From contig CAJYPK010000004.1 of assembly GCA_913776615.1 (NCBI GenBank), forward strand, positions 62,001-126,000: a DNA stretch of 64,000 nucleotides, read 5' to 3'. The position numbers and the translations under genes are program-made. Below the pieces are notes generated by a model that searched no databases, had not been told where the DNA came from, and saw nothing but the letters and a program-made list of their open reading frames with translations. Positions 53,256 through 63,002 of the stretch are shown piece by piece. Position 1 is the stretch's first letter, and each line of letters starts with the position of its first letter. Origin of the DNA: an uncultured Hymenobacter sp. (lineage in GTDB: Bacteria > Bacteroidota > Bacteroidia > Cytophagales > Hymenobacteraceae).

Positions 53256-53807
53256 CTACACGCGGGGTTTCCAGGTCACTTCGGCCACGCCCAGGTCGTG
53301 GGCCATGGCCCGGCTAAGTACGAAGAGGTAGTCAGACAGCCGGTTGAGGTACATTATTACCAAGTCTTCGACCGGCGATTCTTCGCTGAGGTGAATGACC
53401 AGGCGCTCGGCGCGGCGGCACACGCAGCGCGCCACGTGCCCAAACGACACGGCGGGGTGCCCGCCCGGTAACACGAATTCGCGCAGCGGAGCCAGCACCT
53501 GGTCCATGCGGTCCATCTCAGCTTCGAGCAGGGCCACGTCGGCGGGGTGCAGGTCGGGGATGCGCTGGCGGGGATCTTTGGTGGGGTCGGTGGCCAGGTG
53601 CGCGCCGATGGTGAAAAGTCGGTCCTGAATTTCTTTCAGCACCTCGCGGCGCGGGCCGTTCACATCTTGGTCGCGCAGCACGCCCAGGTAGGAGTTCAGC
53701 TCATCGACCGTGCCATAGCAATCGATGCGTAGGCTCGACTTAGGTACGCGGGTGCCGCCGATGAGGGAGGTCAGGCCTTTATCGCCCGTTTTAGTATATA
53801 TCTTCAC
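53256..53807 (-). CDS. Cob(I)alamin adenosyltransferase, PduO type
   Basis: A 183-residue cytoplasmic enzyme that transfers the adenosyl group of ATP to cobalamin. The N-terminal KIYTKTGDKGLTSLIGG (ATP loop), RIDCYGTVDELNSYLG and the helix CVCRRAERLVIHL are hallmarks of the PduO/MMAB family, and the length is typical. The start is GTG at 53807. No B12 riboswitch or other cobalamin genes are nearby. Adenosylcobalamin is probably needed for a mutase or diol dehydratase elsewhere in the genome. Confidence 0.95.
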   Translation of the reverse strand: MKIYTKTGDKGLTSLIGGTRVPKSSLRIDCYGTVDELNSYLGVLRDQDVNGPRREVLKEIQDRLFTIGAHLATDPTKDPRQRIPDLHPADVALLEAEMDRMDQVLAPLREFVLPGGHPAVSFGHVARCVCRRAERLVIHLSEESPVEDLVIMYLNRLSDYLFVLSRAMAHDLGVAEVTWKPRV

Positions 53808-53810
53808 AGG

Positions 53811-53876
53811 ACCGCAGATTTAACGGATTTAACGGATTGCGCGGATACGCCCGCCAGCCTGCGGCGGCGGGCTGAC
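53811..53876. repeat. ATTTAACGG direct repeats and a GCCCGCC hairpin
   Basis: CGCAGATTTAACGGATTTAA contains two copies of ATTTAACGG, followed by ATTGCGCGG, then a GCCCGCC/GGCGGGC hairpin. It lies between the ABC gene and the adenosyltransferase gene. The function is unknown. Confidence 0.55.
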
Positions 53877-53897
53877 TCGGTGGGCGCAGCGGCGGGG

Positions 53898-54638
53898 TCA
53901 AGCGCTTAGAGAATTGACGGCGGGCTGCGTTACGTTGTGATTGAGCGCATCGGTTTCGATAAGCCCGTCGCGTAGGCGCACGATGCGGTGGGCATAATGA
54001 GCGATGTCTTCCTCGTGCGTTACCATGATAATGGTATTGCCTTTGGCGTAGAGCGCTTCAAAAAGCCCCATGATTTCGTAGCTGGTTTTAGAGTCGAGCG
54101 CCCCGGTGGGCTCGTCGGCCAGCAGCACGCTGGGCGTATTGACGAGGGCACGGGCAATGGCTACGCGCTGACGCTGGCCGCCGCTGAGCTCGTTGGGACG
54201 GTGGCCGGCGCGGTCGGCCAGGCCAACCGAACGCAGCGCTTCGAGCGCCCGCTCGGTACGCTCACGCTTGCCCAGCCCCGCGTAGATGAGCGGCAGCGCC
54301 ACGTTTTCGAGCGAGGTGGAACGCGGCAGCAGGTTAAACGTCTGGAAGACAAAGCCGATTTCCTTGTTGCGCACTTCGGCCAGCTGATTGTCGCTCATAC
54401 GGCTGACATCCTGGCCATTCAGGATGTACTGTCCCTTGGAAGGGGTATCGAGGCAGCCCACAATATTCATGAGCGTACTCTTGCCCGAGCCCGACGGCCC
54501 CATGAAGGCCACGTATTCGCCGCGCTTGATGTCAATGCTCACCGAGCGCAGGGCGTGGATGTGCTCGGTGCCCATCACGTATTCCTTGGCGAGGTCGGTG
54601 GTCTGGATAACGTAAGGAGTGCGTTCGATAGCAGGCAT
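53898..54638 (-). CDS. ABC transporter ATP-binding protein, MacB/LolD type
   Basis: A 246-residue nucleotide-binding subunit. Walker A is GPSGSGKST, the signature [15 protein letters not shown], Walker [13 protein letters not shown] and the H-loop IIMVTHEED. The sequence before Walker A ([23 protein letters not shown]) is characteristic of the MacB/LolD/FtsE-like family that energises mechanotransmission systems for lipoprotein or peptide handling. The permease is not adjacent: the neighbouring upstream gene encodes a membrane/TPR protein, not a MacB permease. It may supply energy to a permease elsewhere or to this neighbour. Confidence 0.95.
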   Translation of the reverse strand: MPAIERTPYVIQTTDLAKEYVMGTEHIHALRSVSIDIKRGEYVAFMGPSGSGKSTLMNIVGCLDTPSKGQYILNGQDVSRMSDNQLAEVRNKEIGFVFQTFNLLPRSTSLENVALPLIYAGLGKRERTERALEALRSVGLADRAGHRPNELSGGQRQRVAIARALVNTPSVLLADEPTGALDSKTSYEIMGLFEALYAKGNTIIMVTHEEDIAHYAHRIVRLRDGLIETDALNHNVTQPAVNSLSA

Positions 54639-54662
54639 AAAGGTGAGGGCAAAAGCGTGAAA

Positions 54663-57419
54663 TCAACGTGCAGGTACCGGGGGCTGGTCGAAGGCCGCAC
54701 CCGCCGCGGCATGCGCCGCCCGGCGGGCCGCAAATTGCGCCAGCAAGTTAGCGTACTCGGCCGGGCTAAGCTGCGGCCGCAGCTGCGCAAGCGTCGATTG
54801 TCCTAGCTCGGCCAGCCCGGCCTCGGCGGCGGCCAGCGCGTAGGCTCGCAGCAACGGTACCGAGGTTGGATTCTCGGTCAGCCCCTTATTAAGGGCATCG
54901 TAGGCATCAGTATAAGCTTTTTGCTTGGTAAAGAAGGCGCCCGCAGCCAGTACTGCCCGTTCGTTGAACGGCACCTGTTGCACCAAGGCCTGGTAGCGGC
55001 GCGTGGCTTCCGGCAACTGCCCGGCAGCCTCGGCCCGCTGGACGGCGGCTAATTCTGCGCTGCCCGCCAGCGTTACCGCCGAACCGGCGGCCAGTCCAGT
55101 TGGGGTCTGCAATACCTGACCCAGCCGCCGCGTGGCGGCTGATGCGGGGGTGGCGGCAACCAAACGACGATATGCTGCCTGGGCCGAGTCGCTTTGCCCG
55201 GCCAGGGCCAGCGCCCAGGCCCGGGGCAGGCGAGCATCGACAGCTCCGTGCGCAGCCGCGAGCGCCAACTGGCTGGCTGCCGTGGCGTACTGCTGCTGCT
55301 GCAATTGCCATAAGCCTAACACGTATTGGTAGTAGCCCGCCGCAGGCGTGGTACCCACCGTGAGCGGCGCCAGCGTTTGGCGGGCGGCCAGCTCCTGACC
55401 TGCCGCGTGGCGCAAGAGGGCTTGCAGAAAGAGGAGCTGCTCGTAGTATGGCTCGTTGGCGGGGCGCTCGGCCAGCCGGGCTAATTCTGCTACCCAGCGG
55501 CGACAAACCCCAGGCTGGCCCGCACGCACGACAAGTAACGCAGTGTGGTAGAGTTGGGCAAAAGCCGCCCCGTCGAGGCTGCCAGCGGGGGTAGCCGCGA
55601 CGGGCGCAGCCGGTGCGCCGGCCAGGAGTTGCAGCAGCATTTTATTGGCTAGCAAGCCTGGCTCGCTGACCGTAGCCTTGGAATCAGCCGCCAGCTTCTG
55701 CGCGGCGGGCATGAGGTTTTGGCTCAGCAGAAAGCCGAGCTGATTGGTACGGCTTACGTAGCTGCCCGGCTTCAGCCGCTCGGCCTTATCGAGGTAAAAG
55801 GCCACCGAATCGGTAAGAGCCGAGCGCGTGAAAAGCTGGGCCGCATCCGAAGCCAGGGCGAAGCTGCCAGGGGCGGCCCGGCGCGCCTGACGCAGCACCT
55901 CCAAGGCATCGAAAAAATCGGTCGGCTCGGTGAGCAGCGCATTCAGCTTGAGGCTGATTTTTTCGTCGGGCTGGCGCAGCAACGCGCGGCGCAGGGCGTT
56001 GAGCTCATTCTGGCGCTGGCTGCGAAAATGGTACAGAGCAGCCCGGCCCAGCTGCGCCGAGCGGTTGAAGCGATCGAGCACATCCCCGCTTTCGGCGTAG
56101 TAGCGCTCGGCGAGCAGGGCCAGCGGCAGGTCATCGGGCCGCGCCTCGCTCTGCTGGCGGGTAAGGTCGCCGAGCTGGTTGTATTGCCCGGCCTGCACGA
56201 GGTTGAGCAACGGCCAGTTATTGCGCAGCTCATACAGAAATAAGCCCGCCAGCCCTAAAATGTACACGGTATAAAAGGGCAACCGGCGCGGCTCGAACAC
56301 CACCCGATACACCCGCAGCCGCTGCCGAATGAGCGTACCGAAATTGACCAGCGTGTAAAATAGAAACGCCACTCCCAACAGCCCCAGCGCCTGCGCGCTA
56401 AAACTCCGCGCCGCCGTTAGCAGCGGCCCATTAACCGTAGCCAAGGCGTAGCCCAGTGCCGCCGCCGCCGTGGCGACCAGCAGCCAGTACAGAGGCCGGG
56501 CCGCCGCCAGGGGTAGCCAGCCGGCGTAGCTTGGGGCCCGCTCGCGCAAACCCAACCCGCCCGCCAGCACGGCCGGCAGCAGCAACACCAGCGGGTCGAA
56601 GCGCAGGCCACCCGCCAGGAGCAGTACGCCATCATTCCAAAGGTAAATACCTAAAACACTCAGGTACAATACACTGCTCAACAGGAAGGGCAGCAGTCCG
56701 AAGCGACTTTCGGGCCGCTCGGCCTGGGTAGTAAACCAGAGGAGGGCGCGGATATTCTCCACCCCTACCCATAGCACCAGCACCGCTACCAGAATTGCCC
56801 CGGCCGGGGTGGCGTAGGCGGCCAGGTGCAAGGCCGTTTCGGCCAGCGGCTGAGCGGTCTTCGTGAGTAGCAGAGCTACCAGTGCCCCCATCAATACCGT
56901 GAAAATTACGACTCGCCACGCTACCCGCACCCGCTCGCCGTAGGCTTGCAGGCCCAGCGCCGCCGCCCCCAGCACGCCCAGGCTCAGATACATAAAATAC
57001 GGCTTGACGTCGCTGAAAATATCCAGCCCGTCGGCGTTGAGCGAGGTTAGCAAAAAGATGACGGGGACCGTGCCGGCAATAAACGCCGGCCGCCGCAGCA
57101 TGCTCACGACGGCCAGCCAGCCGGCCATCGCCAGGGCCAGCACACCCAGCCACAGCCCAGCCGCCAGTGGCTGCGTGTAGGGGCCACCCACATCGTGCGT
57201 CAGCGTCGTAATGAAGCCGCTTACCGGCAGCGGCAGGCGCACCGACCCGACCGCCACCGAATCGAGCGTGAGGGGCACCGGAGCCAGGTGCGGTACCAAC
57301 TGCACGGGCAGAGTGGCATGGTCGCCACTGAAGTAGGCGTATAGCGTACCGAGTACGGCCGCCAGCGCCAGCAGCGCAGGTAGCCCCGGCAGGCGGCGCC
57401 AAGAGGAAGGAGCAGGCAA
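54663..57419 (-). CDS. Multi-pass membrane protein with C-terminal TPR-like domain, unknown function
   Basis: A 918-residue protein. The first 400 residues or so have about 11 hydrophobic segments. The remaining 500 residues are Ala/Leu-rich helical repeats of TPR type (for example SDSAQAAYRRLVAATPAS and YTDAYDALNKGLTENPTS). The start at 57419 is a TTG; an in-frame TAA lies just upstream and no closer ATG exists, so the start is uncertain by some residues. I do not recognise a family; the C-terminal half may bind partner proteins. It lies 24 bases before the ABC ATPase gene on the same strand, so the two are probably cotranscribed. Confidence 0.78.
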   Translation of the reverse strand: MPAPSSWRRLPGLPALLALAAVLGTLYAYFSGDHATLPVQLVPHLAPVPLTLDSVAVGSVRLPLPVSGFITTLTHDVGGPYTQPLAAGLWLGVLALAMAGWLAVVSMLRRPAFIAGTVPVIFLLTSLNADGLDIFSDVKPYFMYLSLGVLGAAALGLQAYGERVRVAWRVVIFTVLMGALVALLLTKTAQPLAETALHLAAYATPAGAILVAVLVLWVGVENIRALLWFTTQAERPESRFGLLPFLLSSVLYLSVLGIYLWNDGVLLLAGGLRFDPLVLLLPAVLAGGLGLRERAPSYAGWLPLAAARPLYWLLVATAAAALGYALATVNGPLLTAARSFSAQALGLLGVAFLFYTLVNFGTLIRQRLRVYRVVFEPRRLPFYTVYILGLAGLFLYELRNNWPLLNLVQAGQYNQLGDLTRQQSEARPDDLPLALLAERYYAESGDVLDRFNRSAQLGRAALYHFRSQRQNELNALRRALLRQPDEKISLKLNALLTEPTDFFDALEVLRQARRAAPGSFALASDAAQLFTRSALTDSVAFYLDKAERLKPGSYVSRTNQLGFLLSQNLMPAAQKLAADSKATVSEPGLLANKMLLQLLAGAPAAPVAATPAGSLDGAAFAQLYHTALLVVRAGQPGVCRRWVAELARLAERPANEPYYEQLLFLQALLRHAAGQELAARQTLAPLTVGTTPAAGYYQYVLGLWQLQQQQYATAASQLALAAAHGAVDARLPRAWALALAGQSDSAQAAYRRLVAATPASAATRRLGQVLQTPTGLAAGSAVTLAGSAELAAVQRAEAAGQLPEATRRYQALVQQVPFNERAVLAAGAFFTKQKAYTDAYDALNKGLTENPTSVPLLRAYALAAAEAGLAELGQSTLAQLRPQLSPAEYANLLAQFAARRAAHAAAGAAFDQPPVPAR

Positions 57420-57476
57420 GGGATTAACTTAAAATTTAGCTCATTAGCCCGAAGCAACGCGCGCTGCTGCACACAG

Positions 57477-57536
57477 GTAGCGCCGGCTGCGCCGCCTCAC
57501 TGGGTTCTCACGGCCGGCGATCTGGCCGGCCGCTAC
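57477..57536. repeat. GTAGCG-CCGGC inverted repeat
   Basis: Outer arms GTAGCGCCGGC (57477-57487) and GCCGGCCGCTAC (57525-57536) are near-inverse, and CGGCCGGC/GCCGGCCG (57511-57518 with 57525-57532) form an inner hairpin. It lies between gatC and the membrane/TPR gene. Confidence 0.55.
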
Positions 57537-57586
57537 GGGGCGCGTAATGATAGCCTTTCGCTACGATAAAGAACCTGACGATGCGC

Positions 57587-57874
57587 CTAATCCAGCACCT
57601 TGGGTACGCGGAAATAATCGGAGTCCTTGCGCGGCGCGTTGCGCAGTCCTTCCTGGTGGCTTACGGTATTGCGAGCCACGTCGTCGCGCAACACGTTGAT
57701 TTCGTGTGAGAGATGCACCAGGGGAGCCACGCCTTCGGTGTCTACTTGCTCCAACTGGGCCACCCAGTCGAGAATCTTATTAAGGTCGGTGAGCATCTGC
57801 CCCTCGCGGGCGGGGTCAAACTCGAGGCGGGCCAGGTGCGCCAAGCCACGCAGGGTGTCGAGGTCAGCTTTCAT
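57587..57874 (-). CDS. gatC: Asp/Glu-tRNA amidotransferase subunit C
   Basis: A 95-residue subunit of GatCAB, which converts Asp-tRNA(Asn) and Glu-tRNA(Gln) to the amidated forms. LRGLAHLARLEFDPAREGQM and LTDLNKILDWVAQLEQVDTE are the family's two conserved regions, ending with RKDSDYFRVPKVLD, which is close to the common ending. gatA and gatB are not nearby; scattered gat genes are usual in Bacteroidota. Monocistronic. Confidence 0.95.
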   Translation of the reverse strand: MKADLDTLRGLAHLARLEFDPAREGQMLTDLNKILDWVAQLEQVDTEGVAPLVHLSHEINVLRDDVARNTVSHQEGLRNAPRKDSDYFRVPKVLD

Positions 57875-58027
57875 GTTGATTGGGTACTAAGTACTAAGAT
57901 GATAAGGTGCTATAGAGCTAAGCCGCAGGGCTTGTCATACTCGACAGCGTAAAGGGTAAATGAGGCAGCAGTGAGACCGGGCACCGGGTGCGGCTGGCAG
58001 TACCGCTTTCCTGCGCTCGCCGGTCCA

Positions 58028-58801
58028 CTACCAGAAGCGGCTGGCCTCGGGAATGCCCCGGCCCTCGGGTACAAAGTCGTCGGCGATCTGGGCCATCACC
58101 TTGGCTTTGAGAGCAGGAATATCCTCATTGGTGAGGCCCGTGGTTTCGATGGCTTCGTGAAAAACGATGCGCAGCGGCGCGTAGCGCACCCGCAGGCCGG
58201 ACACGGATGGCATAAACTTATGGTTCAGGGGCATACTTACCGGCACCAGCGGTACGCCCAGGCTGATGGCCATCTGAAAAGCGCCATCTTGGAAGGGCTG
58301 GAGCTCTTCCCCCGGCTTGGGGCCGATGGTACCCTCGGGAAACAGGGCCAGCGGCCGACCTTCCTGTAGCCCCTGGCGGGCCTGGGCGAAGGCGCGCCCC
58401 CGGCTCACGACGCTGCGGCGATTGACGGGAATGTACGTTTTACCGAAAATGGGTCCCCACAGCGGCACCTTCACCAGGGCGTCCTTCCCCATCATGTTGA
58501 GGAAGCCCGGAATGGCGTAGAACAGCAGCATAATGTCGATGTAGGAGCCGTGGTTGGCTACGTAGATGCACGGCTGGGGAATGGGCTTGGTATTCTCACG
58601 CACTACCTCCACCGGCACGCCCCACATAGTAATAGAAAACCGAGCCCAGTTGCGGTTGATGCCGTGCAAATGCCGCCGCCACTGCGGCCGGCGCACCAGC
58701 ACGAGTTGCAACGGATACGTTACGAAGAAAGGCAGCACGAAAAAGAACGTCGCCCAGGTAGTGTAGAGCCGATGACCAAGGGTGCGCAGGAAAGCAGGCA
58801 T
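58028..58801 (-). CDS. 1-acylglycerol-3-phosphate acyltransferase (PlsC-like)
   Basis: A 257-residue membrane-bound acyltransferase. The catalytic H-x4-D motif is VANHGSYIDIM and the substrate-binding FPEGTIG follows, with two N-terminal hydrophobic segments (FFFVLPFFVTYPLQLVLV). The family adds the second acyl chain in phospholipid synthesis. The start at 58801 is preferred because upstream codons (THHFTTHYFTISPL) come from the GTGAAAT simple repeat. It is transcribed away from the NUDIX gene in the same direction. A related role in lipid remodelling is possible. Confidence 0.92.
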   Translation of the reverse strand: MPAFLRTLGHRLYTTWATFFFVLPFFVTYPLQLVLVRRPQWRRHLHGINRNWARFSITMWGVPVEVVRENTKPIPQPCIYVANHGSYIDIMLLFYAIPGFLNMMGKDALVKVPLWGPIFGKTYIPVNRRSVVSRGRAFAQARQGLQEGRPLALFPEGTIGPKPGEELQPFQDGAFQMAISLGVPLVPVSMPLNHKFMPSVSGLRVRYAPLRIVFHEAIETTGLTNEDIPALKAKVMAQIADDFVPEGRGIPEASRFW

Positions 58802-58809
58802 ACGCAAAG

Positions 58810-59010
58810 TTAGAGGTGAGATGGTGAAATAGTGAGTGGTGAAATGGTGAGTAGGGAGGTGGTGAATCAATCAGATGAACCAAATACTAAATCCTAATTA
58901 ACACCCATTAAAATAGTTAGATTTTTTCGCCATCCCTACTTTACTACTCCCCATTTCCCCACTCATCATCTCCCCACTCACTGCTCACTATTTCACTATT
59001 TCACCATCTC
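58810..59010. repeat. GTGAAAT/ATTTCAC repeats between plsC-like and NUDIX genes
   Basis: Left arm (58810-58865) reads GAGATGGTGAAATAGTGAG and GGTGAAATGGTGAG. Right arm (about 58936-59010) reads CTCACTATTTCACTATTTCA. The right arm supplies the NUDIX stop codon. The same repeat is found at 13994. Confidence 0.85.
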
Positions 59011-59587
59011 GCCGCCCCGCCAGCACTTTCTCGGCCTTGAGCAGGCCCGCTACGCTGATGGCGTCGGTGATGCGGTCGGCCATGCACAGCTCTACTGCCT
59101 GGGCTAGCGGCAGCTTCCAGAGACGCAGGTCTTCGGTTTCTTCGGGCTCCCAGTCGCCCTGGGTGAGGTCTTCGGCCAGGAACACGAAGCCTTCCTCGTC
59201 GGTGACGGAGTTGGAAGTGTGCAGGCGAGCGATGCGCGTCCAACGGGCGGCCAGCAGGCCGGTTTCTTCGCGCAGCTCGCGCTGGGCCGACTCCAGCACG
59301 TCGAGCTCTACGGGGCCGCCGCCCATCGGAATTTCCCAGCTGTATTCATTCAGGGTGTAGCGGTACTGGCCCACGAGCCAGGTATTGCCTTCGTTATCAA
59401 CGGGCACGATACCAATGGCCTTGTTTTTCATCGACACCACGCCGTACACGCCGGGGTTGCCGCTGGGGTTGATTACCTCATCTTGCCGCACCCGAATCCA
59501 GGGATTCTGGTACCGGAGTTCGGAGCTTAAGGTCTGCCAAGGGTTGTGGTTTTCGTCGAGGTCGTGGTGCGGATGAGCGTAGGGCAT
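58988..59587 (-). CDS. NUDIX hydrolase
   Basis: A 199-residue hydrolase. The NUDIX box runs from GGGPVELDVLESAQRELREE to TGL, with the RELREETG core that binds magnesium. The N-terminal part (WIRVRQDEVINPSGNPGVYG) is typical of ADP-ribose pyrophosphatase (NudF-like) members, and LHTSNSVTDEEGFVFLAEDL fits the same group. Likely substrate is ADP-ribose or another nucleotide sugar. The start at 59587 gives a standard length. The C-terminus (DGEIVK) and TAG are encoded in the repeat. Confidence 0.92.
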   Translation of the reverse strand: MPYAHPHHDLDENHNPWQTLSSELRYQNPWIRVRQDEVINPSGNPGVYGVVSMKNKAIGIVPVDNEGNTWLVGQYRYTLNEYSWEIPMGGGPVELDVLESAQRELREETGLLAARWTRIARLHTSNSVTDEEGFVFLAEDLTQGDWEPEETEDLRLWKLPLAQAVELCMADRITDAISVAGLLKAEKVLAGRRDGEIVK

Positions 59588-59724
59588 AGCTACAGTAAAC
59601 AGGAAGATACCGGGCAAAAATAGGCGCTGACCACTGGGCAGCCCGCCCCAACCCCGTGCCAAGACGGCGCGTACTACCAGCAGCCGAGCTACCACTCACC
59701 ATCCGGCGGCCCGGCTTGCTACTC

Positions 59725-59961
59725 ATGGCTGACAACACGCAGAAACCCACCGACGACTCGCTGCTCAACCTCAAATTTGCCCAGGCCGAAGCCGACCTGG
59801 CCGCCAAAAACGGTGGCCTCGGCCCCACTACCAATGAATACGTTTCCTCGGATGAGGACGACGAGATCACCCAGGCCGAAGGTCCGCGCGACAGCCAGGG
59901 CCAGCGCCGGGGCGAAAACGAGGACCTCGTAAAGGGCGACTCGGCCGGCGCCCATAGCTAA
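59725..59961 (+). CDS. Small acidic, probably disordered protein
   Basis: A 78-residue protein, rich in Asp, Glu, Gln, Ser and Gly, with no hydrophobic core in its second half (SSDEDDEITQAEGPRDSQGQ). The N-terminal MADNTQKPTDDSLLNLKFAQ may form a helix. No family is recognised. It lies 8 bases before the DUF4252 lipoprotein gene and could be cotranscribed. The start at 59725 is chosen over 59656 because the latter overlaps the upstream region of NUDIX. Confidence 0.6.
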   Translation: MADNTQKPTDDSLLNLKFAQAEADLAAKNGGLGPTTNEYVSSDEDDEITQAEGPRDSQGQRRGENEDLVKGDSAGAHS

Positions 59962-59969
59962 CCTTAGTC

Positions 59970-60572
59970 ATGCACTTTCTCGACACCTGCCCGGCGGCCC
60001 ACCGGCCCCTGAGCTGCCGCTTGGGCTTGCAACTGCTGGCCCTTGTGCTGGCGCTGCTGCTACTGGGCGGCTGCCGGGCCGGTGGCCCGGGTACGCCAGC
60101 GCGCACCGTCCCCGCCTTCTTCGCTAAATACCGCGACCGCTCGGGCTTCCGCACTACCGAGTGGTCGGCCGACTTCCTGCAACGCCTGGCACTGGTGCGC
60201 GTGGGCAAGCTGCTGGGTGGCGGCGACCTCACCAATGCCATTACCGGTATTCGCTCGGCACGGGTGATGACCTTTACGCCAACCTCCGGCAGCGCCCGGG
60301 ATCTGGTGCGCGAAGGTCTTAACAACGAAGTAAATGGCCTGCTGCAAGCCGAACGCTACACCCCGCTAGCTTCTTCTAGCGGCGGAGCAGCCGAGTACCG
60401 GTACGCAGTGCGAGCCTCGGGCGATCAAGTAAGTGAGCTAGTCGCTACTGGTACCATGCCCGACGCGCTGGGCTCCTTTGTACTTGTGCAGGTGCAGGGC
60501 AACTTTACCCGCGCCCAAGCCGAGGCCCTCAGCCGCGTACTACCCGACGTAGTGCAGCAGTCGGCCCGGTAA
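59970..60572 (+). CDS. DUF4252-like putative lipoprotein
   Basis: A 200-residue protein with an N-terminal membrane-spanning region LQLLALVLALLLLGGC ending in a lipobox-like LGGC, which suggests a lipoprotein with a long N-region. FFAKYRDRSGFRTTEWSADFL and the C-terminal EALSRVLPDVV match the pattern of DUF4252 family proteins of Bacteroidota, whose function is unknown. Followed by a clear terminator. Confidence 0.75.
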   Translation: MHFLDTCPAAHRPLSCRLGLQLLALVLALLLLGGCRAGGPGTPARTVPAFFAKYRDRSGFRTTEWSADFLQRLALVRVGKLLGGGDLTNAITGIRSARVMTFTPTSGSARDLVREGLNNEVNGLLQAERYTPLASSSGGAAEYRYAVRASGDQVSELVATGTMPDALGSFVLVQVQGNFTRAQAEALSRVLPDVVQQSAR

Positions 60573-60595
60573 ACTCCTTGCTACTTTTCATCCCA

Positions 60596-60630
60596 ACAAC
60601 CCGTCGTACTGATCTGGCACGACGGGTTGT
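60596..60630 (+). terminator. Intrinsic terminator
   Basis: ACAACCCGTCGT (60596-60607) pairs with ACGACGGGTTGT (60619-60630), followed by CTGTTTATAA. It closes the DUF4252 gene. Confidence 0.8.
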
Positions 60631-60717
60631 CTGTTTATAAAAGCCTGCCTAGCCGTGATTCCCGGTTGGCTAGTGCATTTTTGTGTTCTGTTCTATTGAT
60701 CTTTACCAAGCTCTTTC

Positions 60718-61785
60718 TTGACTTCATTACTGATTACGGGCGGGGCGGGCTTCGTGGGCTCGGCGCTGGCCCTGCGTTTTAAGGCGGCGCACCCGGCGGC
60801 CCGCGTTATCGTCCTCGATAACCTCAAGCGCCGGGGCTCGGAGCTGAACCTGCCGCGCCTGCGCCAAGCCGGCGTCGAATTCGTGCACGGCGATATTCGT
60901 AATCAGGAAGATTTCGACGCGCTACCGGCCGTAGAGGTCATCGTCGAAGCCTCGGCCGAGCCCTCGGTGATGGCAGGTCTCACCTCGGCTCCTGATTACC
61001 TCGTCAATACTAATCTGCTGGGCACCATCAACTGCCTCAACTACGCCCGGCGGCACGGCGCGGCGTTTGTGTTTTTATCCACGAGCCGGGTCTATCCCAT
61101 CAACCAGATTGAGCGTATTGCCCTCACCGAAGGCCCTACCCGCTTCGAGGTAGCCGCCGAGCAGCCCATGCCGGGCATGAGCGCGGCCGGGCTGGCCGAA
61201 AGCTTCCCGCTGGAGGGCTATCGCTCGCTCTACGGCGCGACCAAGCTCTGCTCGGAATACCTCATTCAGGAATACCACCACTTCTACGGCCTGCAAACCA
61301 TCATCAACCGTTGCGGGGTGCTGGCTGGCCCCTGGCAGATGGGCAAGGTAGACCAGGGCGTGGTGGTACTGTGGGTGGCGCGGCACTTCTGGCAGCAGGG
61401 ACTGGGCTACATCGGCTTCGGCGGCACCGGCAAGCAGGTGCGCGACGTGCTGCACGTCGATGATTTGTACGACCTGCTCGAACTTCAGCTGGCCGACCTG
61501 CCCAAGCACAATGGCCAAACCTACAACGTGGGCGGGGGCCGCCCTGGCAGCGTTTCGCTGCAAGAGCTCACGGCCCTGTGCCAGGAAATCACCGGCCACA
61601 CCGTACCCATCCACTCAGAGGCCGAAACCCGGCCCGCCGATATCGCCCTCTACCTCACCGACAACTCCCGCGTAACGGCCGCCACCGGCTGGGTCCCGCG
61701 CCGCCCGGTGCGCCAGCTCGTGCAGGAAGTCCACGAGTGGCTGCGCACCCACGAAGCCGACCTCAAGCCAATTTTAGGATCGTAA
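60718..61785 (+). CDS. NAD-dependent epimerase/dehydratase (extended SDR)
   Basis: A 355-residue sugar-nucleotide enzyme. TSLLITGGAGFVGSALALRF is the NAD-binding Rossmann turn, FLSTSRVYPI and SLYGATKLCSEYL (Y-x3-K) the catalytic residues. VEASAEPSVMAGL, GVLAGPWQMGKVDQG and GTGKQVRDVLHVDDL match CDP-paratose 2-epimerase or UDP-glucose 4-epimerase-like groups. The start is a TTG at 60718; no ATG lies in frame near it. It is followed after 146 bases by a second SDR and then a GT2. Substrate unknown, probably a nucleotide sugar for surface glycan. Confidence 0.9.
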   Translation: MTSLLITGGAGFVGSALALRFKAAHPAARVIVLDNLKRRGSELNLPRLRQAGVEFVHGDIRNQEDFDALPAVEVIVEASAEPSVMAGLTSAPDYLVNTNLLGTINCLNYARRHGAAFVFLSTSRVYPINQIERIALTEGPTRFEVAAEQPMPGMSAAGLAESFPLEGYRSLYGATKLCSEYLIQEYHHFYGLQTIINRCGVLAGPWQMGKVDQGVVVLWVARHFWQQGLGYIGFGGTGKQVRDVLHVDDLYDLLELQLADLPKHNGQTYNVGGGRPGSVSLQELTALCQEITGHTVPIHSEAETRPADIALYLTDNSRVTAATGWVPRRPVRQLVQEVHEWLRTHEADLKPILGS

Positions 61786-61792
61786 TGCAGTT

Positions 61793-61900
61793 GTAGCGTA
61801 AGCTGTAGCTTGCGGGCGAGCAGCGCGAGCAATTGCGTCAGGGTACGTTTGCCTACGCAACTGCTGGTTGCCCTCCCCCACAAGCCAAAGCTTACGCTAC
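61793..61900. repeat. 24-bp inverted repeat, AAGCT/AGCTT family
   Basis: Bases 61793-61816 match the reverse complement of 61877-61900 at 21 of 24 positions, spaced by 60 bases. The core GTAAGCTGTAGCTTGC is near-identical to that at 32858. It lies between the two epimerase genes. Confidence 0.85.
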
Positions 61901-61903
61901 CTT

Positions 61904-61911
61904 TACCTTTG
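61904..61911 (+). promoter_or_regulatory. TAnnTTTG -7 box before the second epimerase
   Basis: TACCTTTG lies 20 bases before the ATG at 61932 and directly after the inverted repeat. No well-spaced -33 element was found. Confidence 0.45.
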
Positions 61912-61931
61912 GGGGTATTTTAGCTTTTTGA

Positions 61932-62998
<1,067 letters not shown>

Positions 62999-63002
<4 letters not shown>

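Noticed and set aside
53256..53900. Cobalamin riboswitch before the adenosyltransferase
   Set aside because: No B12-box-like sequence was found upstream of its start at 53807.
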